From positions 1,178,001 through 1,242,000 of the forward strand of contig NZ_CP016076.1 of NCBI RefSeq assembly GCF_001941625.1: 64,000 bases of DNA, given 5' to 3'. Below the pieces are notes generated by a model. It did not search any database. It was not told the DNA's origin and saw only the letters and a program-made list of their open reading frames with translations. Both the position numbers and the translations under genes were made by a program. Position 1 is the stretch's first letter. Every line of letters starts with the position of its first letter. The stretch comes from Actinoalloteichus fjordicus. Lineage in GTDB: Bacteria; Actinomycetota; Actinomycetes; Mycobacteriales; Pseudonocardiaceae. Shown here in pieces: positions 38,319 to 48,300 of the stretch.

Positions 38319-38909
38319 TCAGCCGGTGTTCGCGGCCGAGGCGGTCCGGTGCCCCTCGGGCTGCCCGATCGCGGCATACAGGTACATGTCCACCCGCCTG
38401 CCGCCGATCTCCTGATGGCTCCGCAGCAGCCCCTCGCGGACGTAGCCCGCGAGTTCGGCCGTACGCCAGGACGCGCGATTCCACGGTTCGATATACAGCT
38501 CGACGCGATGCAGCCCCGAGACGGACCAGGCGAAGCGGGTCAGCGCGATGAGCGCCTGGCCCGCGAGTCCGCGCCCCCGATGCCGAGGTGCGACGGAGTA
38601 GCCCGCCGACGCCCGACCGGCGGCGAGCTGCCCGAGGTTCAGCCCGGCGGTGCCCAGCGCCTCGTCGGTGTCCTTCGCCGCCACGCAGAAGGAATAACCG
38701 GCCCCGCTGTCCAGCCTGCCGATCTGCCGTTCGATGTACGCGAGGGCCTCCGCGCGCCCGGCGTCGCCCGGCAGCGTGCCGGTGTCCGGCACGTACGGAT
38801 CGGTCGACAGGTCTTGGAGCATGGCCACGTCACGCTCGTCGAAGGCTCGTAGCCGCACGGCTCCGTACGACGGAGCCTCGGACGGCGGAACCAGGGGAAG
38901 CGCGGTCAC
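38319..38909 (-). CDS. GNAT-family N-acetyltransferase (RimJ/RimL-like)
   Basis: A 196-residue acetyl-CoA-dependent transferase. It has the RimJ/RimL-type pattern: VRLRAFDERDVAMLQDLSTDP, AGYSVAPRHRGRGLAGQAL (acetyl-CoA pyrophosphate loop) and HRVELYIEPWNRASWRTAELAG near the end. Members acetylate protein N-termini, aminoglycosides or amino acids; the acceptor here is unknown. GTG 38909 is preceded by GGGAAGA about 10 nt away. It may be co-transcribed with the downstream SDR. Confidence 0.9.
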   Translation of the reverse strand: MTALPLVPPSEAPSYGAVRLRAFDERDVAMLQDLSTDPYVPDTGTLPGDAGRAEALAYIERQIGRLDSGAGYSFCVAAKDTDEALGTAGLNLGQLAAGRASAGYSVAPRHRGRGLAGQALIALTRFAWSVSGLHRVELYIEPWNRASWRTAELAGYVREGLLRSHQEIGGRRVDMYLYAAIGQPEGHRTASAANTG

Positions 38910-39003
38910 GCGGACAGTCTTCCCTGCATCGGCAGACCGGGGCGACTCGATTTCTCCGGCGCCGTTCGGCGGCCGTCGCGGGTTGTCCCGAGGGCGCCCC
39001 AGA

Positions 39004-39037
39004 AAACACGACGATCCAGAGAACACGACGATCCAGA
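39004..39037. repeat. 17-bp tandem duplication
   Basis: Two adjacent copies of AACACGACGATCCAGA with one flanking base different (39004-39020 and 39021-39037), in the gap before the GNAT gene. Probably a replication slip. Confidence 0.7.
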
Positions 39038-39112
39038 AGTCACGAGAACCCGGAGATCCGCCGATGCCGGTCGGCGCCGTCGCGGATGGTGTCGCTGCGC
39101 GGTCGGGCGGCG

Positions 39113-39802
39113 TCAGTCGACGTCGCCCTCGGAGGGGGCCAGGGCGAGCGATCCGGTGATCAGGGTGGTCAGCATGGTGTGGAGCGTCGACTCGAAGGGC
39201 AGCCGAAACTTCGCGAGTTCGGGATCGATCTCGTAGGCGGCGAGCATGCTGGCGGACGGCAGGCAGCTGACCCAGACGGCGCCTGCGGCCATGATGATCT
39301 GCCCGCACAGCGTGCCGGTGGTCTCGCCGAGTTCGGGGAGTTGCGCGTGCGTCAGGTCGGCAAGGGCGGCGACATTGGTGACGGCGGCCTTCTTGTACCG
39401 GCGTGCGACCTCGGGGGAGACGTTGTGTTCGAGGACGCCCGCCTGCGCGCTGAGCAGGTCGCACAGCTCGGGTCGCAGGCCCAGGCTGCGGGTGAGCGTG
39501 CTCGCGAGTTCGTCGCAGCGTTGCCGAACGGGCTTCTCGGCGGGGTCTCCGGTCGGCAGCTGGTCGGCGAGTTCGGCCGTCCACCGCGTCCAGGCTCGAT
39601 CCAGCAGTTCGAGCAGGACCGCCTCGCGGGACTCGAAGTACCGCAGGATCGCCGACTTGGCGAGCAGGCTGCGGCGGCTCAGCTCGTTGAGGCTGATGTC
39701 GTTGACCGACATCTGGCCGAGCATCTGCGTGGCCGTGTCCAGGATCGCCTGCCTGCGGATCTCGCGGTTCTCTTCGCTGCGGGCGCGCTGGAAGGCCATC
39801 AT
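39113..39802 (-). CDS. TetR-family transcriptional regulator
   Basis: A 229-residue repressor. The HTH (about 12-60) has IRRQAILDTATQMLGQM, LNELSRRSLLAKSAILRYFESREAVLLEL. The C-terminal domain (about 80-225) resembles the larger TetR_C group that often governs SDRs. ATG 39802 or the adjacent ATG 39799 is the start. It is divergent from an SDR gene, with two direct repeats between them, so it probably represses that SDR. Confidence 0.9.
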   Translation of the reverse strand: MMAFQRARSEENREIRRQAILDTATQMLGQMSVNDISLNELSRRSLLAKSAILRYFESREAVLLELLDRAWTRWTAELADQLPTGDPAEKPVRQRCDELASTLTRSLGLRPELCDLLSAQAGVLEHNVSPEVARRYKKAAVTNVAALADLTHAQLPELGETTGTLCGQIIMAAGAVWVSCLPSASMLAAYEIDPELAKFRLPFESTLHTMLTTLITGSLALAPSEGDVD

Positions 39803-39817
39803 GGCGGCGACTTTACG

Positions 39818-39851
39818 GTACCGATGGTCTGTTGACACCGTACCGACGGTC
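39818..39851. promoter_or_regulatory. Direct-repeat operator between TetR and SDR genes
   Basis: GTACCGATGGTC (39818-39829) and GTACCGACGGTC (39840-39851) are 22 bp apart, two helical turns. TTGACA lies between them at 39832-39837, so binding would block a promoter. The divergent TetR gene is the likely binder. Confidence 0.6.
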
Positions 39852-39934
39852 CCTTACGGTGATTCGCGTAAGAGACTTCCGGTACGTAAATCGGTGCCGG
39901 CAGCTCATCGGTGTCATCAGGGAAGGAAGCACCC

Positions 39935-40765
39935 ATGTCGAAGGTCTGGTTCGTCACCGGCAGCTCCCGAGGCCTCGGCCGCGCGATCGTCGAGGAGGCC
40001 CTCGGCGCCGGTGATCGGGTCGTCGCCACGGCCAGGAGGCCGGAACAGCTGGACGATCTCGTGGCCCGCCACGGCGACCGGGTGTTGCCGGTGGCGCTGG
40101 ACGTCACCAGCAGCGTCGACGTGGAGCGGGCCGTGCAGGCGGGCTTCGCTGCGTTCGGCCGCTACGACGTCGTGGTCAACAACGCGGGCTACGGCGACGT
40201 GGCCGCCGTCGAGGACGTGACCCTGGAGGACTTCCGGGCGCAGATCGACGCCAACTTCTTCGGCGTCGTGTATGTCAGCAGGGCGGTGCTTCCGATCCTG
40301 CGTGCGCAGGGCTCCGGGCACGTCTTCCAGGTCTCCTCGCTCGGCGGCCGGATCGGCACGGTCGGCCTGGCCGCCTATCAGAGCGCCAAATGGGCGGTCG
40401 GCGGCTTCTCCACCGTCCTGGCTCAGGAGGTGGCGCCGCTGGGCATCAAGGTCACCGTCCTGGAGCCGGGCGGGATGCGGACCGACTGGGCCGGTTCGTC
40501 GATGACCATCCCGCCGATCAGCGAGCCGTATCAGCAGACGGTCGGCAGTCTCGTCGCCATGCTGCGGTCCGCCTCCCTCGACGTCGCCGAGCCTGCCAGG
40601 GTCGCCGCGGCCGTCCGTGAGCTGGCGAATCGAGCCGACGCCCCGGTTCGCCTGCTGCTCGGGTCCGACGCGACGCAGTACGCCTCGGCAGCGGCCGATG
40701 CCCTCGACCGGTCCGACGAGCAGTGGCGCGCGTTCTCGGAGTCGGTGTCCGGGGCGAGTGCCTGA
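39935..40765 (+). CDS. SDR-family oxidoreductase
   Basis: A 276-residue classical SDR. WFVTGSSRGLGRAIVEEAL is the cofactor loop, VVVNNAGYGDV follows, catalytic Ser is in FQVSSLGGRIG and Tyr-x-x-x-Lys in YQSAKWAVGG. LEPGGMRTDWAG after the active site is typical of the group that includes oxidoreductases annotated as YusZ or DltE-like. ATG 39935 follows GGGAAGGAAG. It is divergent from a TetR repressor and probably its target; substrate unknown. Confidence 0.92.
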   Translation: MSKVWFVTGSSRGLGRAIVEEALGAGDRVVATARRPEQLDDLVARHGDRVLPVALDVTSSVDVERAVQAGFAAFGRYDVVVNNAGYGDVAAVEDVTLEDFRAQIDANFFGVVYVSRAVLPILRAQGSGHVFQVSSLGGRIGTVGLAAYQSAKWAVGGFSTVLAQEVAPLGIKVTVLEPGGMRTDWAGSSMTIPPISEPYQQTVGSLVAMLRSASLDVAEPARVAAAVRELANRADAPVRLLLGSDATQYASAAADALDRSDEQWRAFSESVSGASA

Positions 40766-40927
40766 CCGGCCCGGCCGCCCCCGGCCGATGCGGTAGGCGC
40801 GCCGACCGACCGGCATCGGTGCCCCCGCGAGACCCGGTCTGTGCCCGTCGCCCGTACCGCGCGGCGGCCGGGACGCGCCTGCGCCCACCGTGGGAGAACC
40901 GCCGGCGGCGGCCTTGTCGGGGCACCG

Positions 40928-41287
40928 TGGATCGAGCCCCCAGCCCGGTCGGTGCAGCAGCCGAGGCAGGACGGTGTCGCACACCGCGGGGAAGTCGTTG
41001 CCGAGGATGATCTGGAAACCGTCCACGCCGCCCTCGTCGAACCAGCGACGCAGCTGCTCGGCGATGTCCTCCGGGGTGCCGGTGAACCGAGCGTGCTCGA
41101 AGAACGCGTCGAAGCCTGCGGCCCCGGCCCGGCGTGCCTCGCGGAGGAAGGTCTCGACGTCGAAGGGCGAGTGGGCGCGGCCCGCCTCGGTGCGCCAGTC
41201 GTGGCTGCTCGGGAGGTAGGCGGCGTTGAGCAGCATGATCGGCCTGCGGGCGGGCCGTGCGGCGGGGTTCTCGGCGGACGGGGTCAT
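40928..41287 (-). pseudogene. LLM-class flavin-dependent monooxygenase, internally deleted
   Basis: Reading from ATG 41287, the first 63 residues match the start of NtaA/DszA-type flavin monooxygenases (PIMLLNAAYLPSSHDWR, FDVETFLREARRAGAAGFD). At AFFEHARFTGTPEDIAEQL the sequence jumps directly to the family's C-terminal region (TPEDIAEQLRRWFDEGGVDGF). About 300 residues of the barrel are missing without a frame change. After about residue 115 the frame runs on without family-like sequence and no proper stop. The ATG lies 2 nt after the MFS stop, so the intact gene was once coupled to the transporter. Confidence 0.75.
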
Positions 41288-41289
41288 GA

Positions 41290-42537
41290 TCACGCCTCCG
41301 CAGCCCGGGCCGCCGCCTTGGCACGCGGCCGGGGAGTCGGTCCCGGGCCGAACAGCGCCACGAGCAGCGCGATCACGGCGCAGCCTGCCGCGCCCCACAA
41401 CAGCCCGACGACGCCCGCCGCTTCGACGACGGTGCCGCCGAGGAAGGCGCCCAGCGCGACGGCGCCGGTGAAGACGCCGACGTAGAGCCCGGTGACGTGT
41501 TCGATCCGGTCCGGCGCGGCCTGCGTCATCCAGATCTGCCCGCCCACCGACAATCCGCCGTAGGCCAGCCCCCACAGGGCGATTGCCAGCCCGGCGAGCC
41601 AGGCGACGGTGCCGAAGAGTGCGAGCAGCGCGATCGACGCGGTGATGCCCACCGCCAGGCTCAGCACCGTGGCGCGGGCCCGGCGGGCGGCCAGGGCGCC
41701 TGTGGCGAAGTTTCCCGCCAGCCCGAAGACGCCGTAGACGAGCAGGAGCAGCGCCACGGCCGACGGCGTCAATGCGGTGCGTTCCTCCAGGACCGGGCGC
41801 ACGTAGGTGTAGGCGGCGAAGTGCGCGGTGACCAGGAAGACGATCAGGATCAGACCCGCGAGCACCGGGGCACTGCGCAACAGCGGCTCCGGAGCCGAGG
41901 CGGACGTCGAGTCGTGCACCGGGGTGGGCTGGGGGAGTCGCGGCAGGGCAGGCAGCAGTGCGGCGGCGAGGAGCACGGCGGTCGCCGCCAGGGCCGCGAA
42001 CGCGGCCCGCCAGCCGAAGGCGTTGCCCACGATCGTGCCGAGCGGCACGCCGATGACAGAGGCCGCCGCGACGCCGCCGACGGCGAAGGACACCGCCAGC
42101 GCGACGTCGCGGGGCGCCACGAGCCGGGTCGCGACGGCCGAGGCCAGCCCCCACACCACGCCCATGCCGAACCCGAGGATGATGCGGGAGACCACCAGCA
42201 GCCCGAAGCCCTGCGCGGCGGCGGTCAGCACGTTGCCGAGGGCCAGCACCACCATCGCGACGGCGAGCACCATGCGTCGGTCGAGCCCGCCGAGCAGCCG
42301 AGGGACCAGCGGCGCGGTGACGGCGGTGACCAGGCCCGTGATGGTCAGGCTGTATCCGGTGGTGCCCGGCGAGATGCGCAGGCCCTCCGCCATCGGGGTC
42401 AGCACGCCGATCGGCAGCATCTCGGAGGTCACCACGATGAACGTGCTCAGGCCGAGCACGGCGACCGCCGCCCACTGCCGACCGGTGGTACGTGCCGAAC
42501 TCGCTCCGGTGGTGTCGACCGGCGTTGACAAACCCAT
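41290..42537 (-). CDS. DHA1-family (12-TMS) MFS transporter
   Basis: About 415 residues with 12 membrane spans. FIVVTSEMLPIGVLTPMAEGL in the first span is characteristic of the AraJ/SotB/PbuE-like sugar or drug exporters. GLDRRMVLAVAMVVLALGNVLTAA matches the second and third spans. ATG 42537 or TTG 42549 is the start; the TTG has GAGG 7 nt upstream. It was probably co-transcribed with the flavin monooxygenase gene that is now broken. The divergent LysR gene, 94 bp away, is the likely regulator. Confidence 0.9.
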   Translation of the reverse strand: MGLSTPVDTTGASSARTTGRQWAAVAVLGLSTFIVVTSEMLPIGVLTPMAEGLRISPGTTGYSLTITGLVTAVTAPLVPRLLGGLDRRMVLAVAMVVLALGNVLTAAAQGFGLLVVSRIILGFGMGVVWGLASAVATRLVAPRDVALAVSFAVGGVAAASVIGVPLGTIVGNAFGWRAAFAALAATAVLLAAALLPALPRLPQPTPVHDSTSASAPEPLLRSAPVLAGLILIVFLVTAHFAAYTYVRPVLEERTALTPSAVALLLLVYGVFGLAGNFATGALAARRARATVLSLAVGITASIALLALFGTVAWLAGLAIALWGLAYGGLSVGGQIWMTQAAPDRIEHVTGLYVGVFTGAVALGAFLGGTVVEAAGVVGLLWGAAGCAVIALLVALFGPGPTPRPRAKAAARAAEA

Positions 42538-42631
42538 GACGTCAGTCAACTGCGGGCCTCGGCGGCGAACAACGACGATCTGTTCAACGTTCGATCAGTC
42601 AGGGTGATCGATGGGCGGGGAGGGGAAAGCG

Positions 42632-43576
42632 ATGAATCAGGTGCAGGTCCAGCAGATCGAGTGCCTGCTCGCGCTGGCCGAGGAGTTGCACTTCGGCCGC
42701 ACGGCGGCCCGGTTGGGCTGTTCGCAGAGCCGGGTGAGCCAGTTGATCTCCGCCCTGGAGTCCAGGGTCGGGGCGCGACTCGTCGAACGGACCAGCCGAC
42801 GCGTGGCCCTGACCCGGTTCGGCGCGCAGTTCGTCGAGGAGGTCGGCCCGGCCTACGCCGCGCTGGACACCGTGTTCAGCCGTGCTCGGGAACGCGCCAG
42901 GCGTGGTGCGCTGTGCGAGCTGCGCATCGGCTTCCACGGCAGCGTCTACGAGGAGATCACCGTCGCGTTTCGCAGGCTGCGCGCGCAGCACGAGGTGACG
43001 GTCCTGCTGAGCGAGATCCCGCTCGGTTCGCCGTTCTCGGACCTGCTGGACGGTCGGCTCGACGCCGTCGTGGTCGAACTGCCGGTGCGCGAGCCCGCGC
43101 TGACCGTCGGCTACCGCTTCCCGCCGCAGGACCAGCTGCTCGCGGTGGCCGCGTCCCATCCGCTCGCCGTCGGAGACGAGGTGCACGTCGAGGACTTGGC
43201 GAGTCTGGACGTCCTCTATCGCCGGGGTGACGCGCCCGACTACTGGCTGAACGCCCGCGTGCCGCCCGCTACGCCCGCAGGCATGCCGATCCGTTCCACC
43301 ACGGGCATCGCCACCATCCAGGAGGGTCTCGCCCTGGTGGCAGGTGGCGACCACGCCATGCTGGTCTGCCGTCCGCTGGCCGAGCGCACCCGCCGCGAGG
43401 ACGTGCGCTACCTGCCGGTCGACGGGTTGGCCGAGCCCTCGCAGTTGGGCCTGGTGTGGCGGACCGACCGCGCGGCGCCGCAGCTGACCACGCTCGCGGG
43501 GCTCCTGCACGACGCGTTCGCCCTCGGCACGAGCGTCGAGTCGCTTCCCCGGCCTGCCTGCGTGGGCGCGCGGTGA
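42632..43576 (+). CDS. LysR-family transcriptional regulator
   Basis: A 314-residue regulator. The HTH (about 1-62) has QIECLLALAEELHFGRTAARLG, SQSRVSQLISALESRVGARLVERTSRRVALT. The effector domain starts near 90 (LCELRIGFHGSVYEEI) with PQDQLLAVAASHPLAVGDE. ATG 42632 follows GGGGAGGGGAAAG. It is divergent from the MFS gene and probably regulates it together with the former monooxygenase. Confidence 0.93.
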   Translation: MNQVQVQQIECLLALAEELHFGRTAARLGCSQSRVSQLISALESRVGARLVERTSRRVALTRFGAQFVEEVGPAYAALDTVFSRARERARRGALCELRIGFHGSVYEEITVAFRRLRAQHEVTVLLSEIPLGSPFSDLLDGRLDAVVVELPVREPALTVGYRFPPQDQLLAVAASHPLAVGDEVHVEDLASLDVLYRRGDAPDYWLNARVPPATPAGMPIRSTTGIATIQEGLALVAGGDHAMLVCRPLAERTRREDVRYLPVDGLAEPSQLGLVWRTDRAAPQLTTLAGLLHDAFALGTSVESLPRPACVGAR

Positions 43577-43744
43577 CTCGGCGGGCGGCCGCACCCCTAC
43601 CGACGTGCTGCGGGGCCGCCTCTCGCCGACGGCCGGTGCGCCGCGTTGCCGCCCTGCGGCCGCGCGCGGGGCGTGGTCCCCTGCTGCGTGGGCGAGGAGC
43701 GGCCTCGGCGGGTGGTGAGTGTCGCGACGTCGGGCGCGCCGGGA

Positions 43745-44377
43745 TCAGTCGGCGGGCTTGTGGGCGTGCACCCGTTCGATCGCGCCGAAGGTCGTTCGGC
43801 GGGTCTCGACGACCGTCAGCCCCAGTGCGCCGAGATCGCGGACCGGGCGGCGGGTGTAGTGCTCGCCCTGGGTGGGGATGCTGACGAGTTCGACGAGGTG
43901 TTGCAGCAGCCGCAGCGGCCACGCGGACGCCGCGACGTGGTCGGCGAGCAGCAGCCGCCCGCCGGGGCGCAGGACCCGGACGGCCTCCGCCAGCGCGAGC
44001 CGGTGATCGGGGATGCAGCACATCGCGAACGTGCTCACCACCGTGTCGAAGGAGTCCGGTGGGAAGGGCAGCCGGGTGGCGTCCGCGACCCGGAGGTCGG
44101 TGCGGCGGCCCGCGGACTCGGCGCGACGCCGGGCGATGTCGAGCATCGCGGGGCTCCACTCGATGCCGGTCAGCTCGACCTCGGCGGGGTAGTGCGGGAA
44201 GTTCAGCCCGGTGCCCACGGCGATCTCCAGCGTGGCACCGAGGGCGCGACCGCAGACCCACGGCCTGCTGTCGCCGAGGTACTTCTGCTCCACCGTCGCA
44301 CTGCGCCGGTCGTAGCCTGCGGCCAGGCCGTCCCAGCAGGCCACGAGCCGATCGGATCGTCTCCGCCCCGGCGTCAC
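43745..44377 (-). CDS. Class I SAM-dependent methyltransferase
   Basis: A 210-residue methyltransferase. Motif I is LEIAVGTGLNFPHYP, motif II IEWSPAMLDIARRRA, followed by VADATRLPFPPDSFDTVVSTFAMCC and RVLRPGGRLLLADH. This is the UbiE/methyltransferase-11 pattern. The FAMCCIPDH segment with paired Cys and the overall size resemble the phosphatidylethanolamine/small-molecule methyltransferases, but the acceptor is unknown. GTG 44377 overlaps the stop of the MarR gene (GTGA), so the two are coupled. Confidence 0.92.
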   Translation of the reverse strand: MTPGRRRSDRLVACWDGLAAGYDRRSATVEQKYLGDSRPWVCGRALGATLEIAVGTGLNFPHYPAEVELTGIEWSPAMLDIARRRAESAGRRTDLRVADATRLPFPPDSFDTVVSTFAMCCIPDHRLALAEAVRVLRPGGRLLLADHVAASAWPLRLLQHLVELVSIPTQGEHYTRRPVRDLGALGLTVVETRRTTFGAIERVHAHKPAD

Positions 44378-44844
44378 GTCGTGCTCCCGGTCGCGTCGAC
44401 GTGTCCCGAACTCAGGATCTGTTCCAACGCGGTCTTGACGTCGTCGAATCGTTGGGCGCCGACCAGGCGGGCGCCGTGGGTCTCCAGCTCGGCGAAGTAC
44501 CGGGCTGCGGCGTCGCCCGCTGCCTCACCTCGGTCGGCGTAGACGACGATCCGGGCCCGACCGTCGGAGGGGTCGGGCACCCGGCGGACGTAGCCCGCCC
44601 GTTCGAGATGCGCGACCAGTTCGCTGATCGCCTGGGGAGTCATGCCTGCCCGGTCGGCCAGGACGGTCGGCCTGGTGCCGCCGCAGTCGAGGTGCCGGAG
44701 GACGTTGACGACATGGGTCGGCCGCAGATCGGTGAAACCCTGACTGCTCAGGTGCGCGGCCAGTCCGGCCGCCACCCAGTCGAACAGCCCGCTGATCAGC
44801 TGGGGCAGGGGGGCGGGCGGAGCCGACGTCGGTGACTCGGTCAT
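44374..44844 (-). CDS. MarR-family transcriptional regulator
   Basis: A 156-residue winged-helix protein. The HTH has TVLADRAGMTPQAISELVAHLERAGYV and the wing VPDPSDGRARIVVYADRGE, the MarR signature. It overlaps the methyltransferase start by 4 bp. Its 5' region is unusual: 13 copies of a 7-bp repeat begin 33 bp upstream of the ATG. It probably regulates its own operon. Confidence 0.92.
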   Translation of the reverse strand: MTESPTSAPPAPLPQLISGLFDWVAAGLAAHLSSQGFTDLRPTHVVNVLRHLDCGGTRPTVLADRAGMTPQAISELVAHLERAGYVRRVPDPSDGRARIVVYADRGEAAGDAAARYFAELETHGARLVGAQRFDDVKTALEQILSSGHVDATGSTT

Positions 44845-44877
44845 TGCGCGATCGTCCTTCCCAGACGGCCGGTGTGG

Positions 44878-44968
44878 CGGACAGCGGACAGCGGACAGCG
44901 GACAGCGGACAGCGGACAGCGGACAGCGGACAGCGGACAGCGGACAGCGGACAGCGGACAGCGGACAG
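44878..44968. repeat. Heptanucleotide microsatellite, 13 copies of CGGACAG
   Basis: A perfect tract of 91 bp made of 13 CGGACAG units (CTGTCCG on the transcribed-gene strand), ending 33 bp from the MarR start. Because 7 is not a multiple of 3, slippage would change spacing or frame. It lies in the 5' region of the MarR-methyltransferase operon. Confidence 0.97.
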
Positions 44969-45361
44969 GTACTTCGGAAACCTTTTCAGGATGCTTACTA
45001 AGGCTACCTGAATACTTGAGTGCGGCTGCTTGTCGGGGCCGAAGCGTCGTGGCCCCGAGGCCGAGCGGAGTCGGCGACCGGTCCAGCCGAGCCGAGGCCG
45101 CGTCGTCCGGCCGGGCGAGCGCATCGAGATCGGTGGCCCGGAGCCCGAACGTCCGGGGTGAGTCCCCGGCGGGGCCGGTCGGCTGTGCTGCCTCGGCTGC
45201 CCCGGGTCGCCGGTCGTCAGGTCGCCATCGGCGGCCAGGCCGCGCGCCCTGCCCGCCTGCCTGCCGGTCAGGCAGAGCCGCCCGTCTCGACCGCCGCTTC
45301 GGTCCGGCAGCCACCCCGTCCCGACCGCCGCCGGCGGTCCGGGCGCCGCCGCGTCCTCGGG
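44969..45361. other. Promoter region of the MarR operon and non-coding stretch
   Basis: Positions 44969-45022 are an AT-rich island in very GC-rich DNA and include the palindrome-like CTTACTAAG (about 44993-45001). This is probably the promoter/operator of the MarR operon. The remainder to 45361 holds no supported gene. Confidence 0.5.
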
Positions 45362-48300
45362 TCACTCGGCGGGCAGCACCTTGCCGGGATTCATCAGCCC
45401 CGCCGGATCGAGAAGTCGCTTGACCCCGCGCATCAACTCGATCTCCACGGCGGGCTTGTAGTCGGCGAGGAGGTCGCGTTTGGACTGACCGAGGCCGTGC
45501 TCCGCGCTGATGCTGCCCGCGAAACGCGCGGTCGAGTCGTAGACGATCCGGGCGAGTTCCTCGGCGCGGGCGCGGAAGACGTCCGGTTCCATGCCGAGCG
45601 GCCCGCTCAGGTTGTAGTGCAGGTTGCCGTCGCCGACATGCCCGTAGGTCACGATCCGGATGCCCGGCACGGCCGCTCGCAGCGCCTCGTCGGTCTCCCG
45701 GACGAAGGCCGGGATGCTGCCGATGGGGACGGTCACGTCGTGTTTGAGGCTGGGGCCCTCCTGGTTCTGCGCCTCGGAGATCCCCTCCCGCAGGTTCCAG
45801 AGCGCGGCGATCCGTGCCGAGCCCTCGGCGACGACGGCGTCGAGCAGCAGCTCCCGGTCGAACGCCGCGCCCAGCGCGGTCTCGAGCGTCGCGTCGAGGC
45901 CTGCATCGGCCATCGGGTCGCTCAGCTCGACCAGGGCGTACCAGGGATGCGCGCCGGTGAACGGGTCCCGCGTTCCCGGCACGTGCCGCAGCACGAACTC
46001 CAGGCTCTGCGCGGACATCAGCTCGCAGCCGGTCAGCCGGGGTCCTGCGGTGGCCCGCAGGACGCCGATCAGGTCGACGGCGGCCTGCGGATCGGGCAGG
46101 GCGACCCAGGCGGTGGCGCGGCTGCGGATCGCCGGGAAGAGGGTGAGGACGGCGGCGGTGATCACACCGAGGGTGCCCTCGGAGCCGATGAACAGGTGCT
46201 TGAGGTCGTACCCGGTGTTGTCCTTGCGCAGCCCGCGCAGGCCGTCCCACACCCGGCCGTCGGGCAGCACCACCTCCAGCCCGAGCGTGAGGTCCCGCAT
46301 CGTCCCGTAGCGGAGCACGGCCGTCCCGCCCGCGTTGGTCGCGAGGTTGCCGCCGATGGTGCAGTTGCCCTGGGCGCCCAGCGACAGCGGGAACAGCAGC
46401 CCCGCCTCCCGCGCGGCCCGCTGCACGTTCTCCAGGACCACCCCCGCCTCGACGGTGATGGTCTGGTTGGCCGGATCGACCTCGCGGACGCGCCGCAGCC
46501 GGGTCAGCGAGAGCGCGATCTGGGCGCCGGAGGAGTCCGGGACGGAGCCGCCGCACAGCCCGGTGTTGCCGCCCTGGGGGACCACGGCGACGCCTGCCCG
46601 GTGGCACAGGCCCACCACACGCGAGACCTCCTCGGCGCTGCCGGGGCGGACGACGGCGGCGGCGCGGCCCCGGTAGGCGTCGCGCCAGTCGGTGAGGTGA
46701 CCGCGCATCCGGTCGGGGTCGGTGACCAGGCCCGCCGAGCCGACGGCCTCGTGCAGCCGGACGAGGAGATCTCGGTCGACGGCGTTGCTCACGGGGCTCT
46801 CCGATCGGTGCGCCGGGTCGTCCCGTCGGGCGACGGGGCCTCGTCCCGGGGCCGGGCATCCTCGCCGAGCAGGGTCGTCCTCGGCTGCGACGGCGGAGAC
46901 GGGGACGAGTCCGAGGGTTCGACGAGCCTGCGCGAGTCGCTCTGCTGCCGAGGCCTGGTCCGATCCGAGCACCGGGCTCGCCGACGGCGCCACCTCGCGT
47001 AGTCGCGGCCCCCAGTCCGACATCCGCTCCGGGAAGCAGGTCGCCAGCACGTCGATCATCGCCGAGGCCGACGCCGAGGCACCGGGGGAGGCGCCCAACA
47101 GGGCGGCCAGCGATCCGCCCGCCGAGACGAGGGTCTCGGCGCCGTAGCCGACCATGGTGCCTCGGCCGCCGACGGTCTTCAACAGCTGGACACGTTGGCC
47201 TGCGGTGACGAGTTCCCAGTCCTCGGCGCGGGCGGTGGGCACGAACTCGCGCAGCGCGGCCAGCCGGTCGGCGGGCGACTGAGTCAGCTGCCGGAGGAGA
47301 TAGGCCATCAGGTCCCGGTTGTCCCGCGCCGAGGCCGCCAGCGTCGACAGATTGTCGACGCGGACCGAACGGACGAGGTCGGTGAGCCTGCCCTCGCGGA
47401 GGAAGCGCGGAGAGAACGCGGCGAAGGGACCGAACAGCAGGTGCTCCTGCCCGTCCACCACTCGGCGGTCCAGGTGGGGCACCGAGAGCGCAGGCGCGCC
47501 CGGCGCGGCGTGGCCGTAGAGCTTGGCGGTGTGCGCGGCGACCAGCTCCGGTCGGGACGCGCGTAGGAACCGGCCGCTGATCGGGAAGGCGCCGAGCCCG
47601 CGCACCTCGGGCACCCGCGCCGACTGGAGCAGCGGCAGCGTGGCGCCGCCCGCGCCGACGAAGACGAAGCGGGCTCGCAGGCCCCGACGCCGGTCGGTCA
47701 CCCGGTCCCGGACGGCCAGGTGCCACCGTTCGCCGTGCCGGTGGAGGGCCTGCACCTCGTGGTTCAGCCGGACCGTCGCACCCTGCCTCCGCAGGGCGGC
47801 GAGCAGCCCGCGCGCGAGGACGCCGAAGTCGACGTCGGTGCCCTGGGCGGAGCGGGTCGCCGCGACCGGTTCCCGCGCGGACCGGTCCCGGAACACCAGC
47901 GGCAGCCAGGAGGCGAGGACCGCACGGTCGTCGGAGAAGGCCAGATCGGCGAACAGCGGATGGCCGCGCACCGCCTCGAACCTGGCCCGCAGATACGCCA
48001 CCCCCTCGGCGCCCCGGCCGAAGCCGAGATGCGGCACCGAGCGGACGAAGTCGCCGGGGGAGTCGAGCAGGCCCTCCTCGACCAGCTGCGCCCAGAAGCA
48101 CAGCGAGGTGCGGAACTGCTCGGCGATCCGCAGCGCGCCCTCGGGATCGACGGAGCCGTCTGGCCTGCGTGGCGTGTAGTTGAACTCGCAGAGCCCCGCG
48201 TGGCCGGTGCCCGCGTTGTTCCAGGCGTGGGAGCTCTCCAGACCGGCATCGGGCAGCCGCTCCACCACCGTGATGCGCCAGTCCGGTTGGAGGCGGGCGA

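Noticed and set aside
44878-44968. CRISPR array
   Set aside because: The unit is a 7-bp head-to-tail repeat with no spacers and there are no cas genes nearby.
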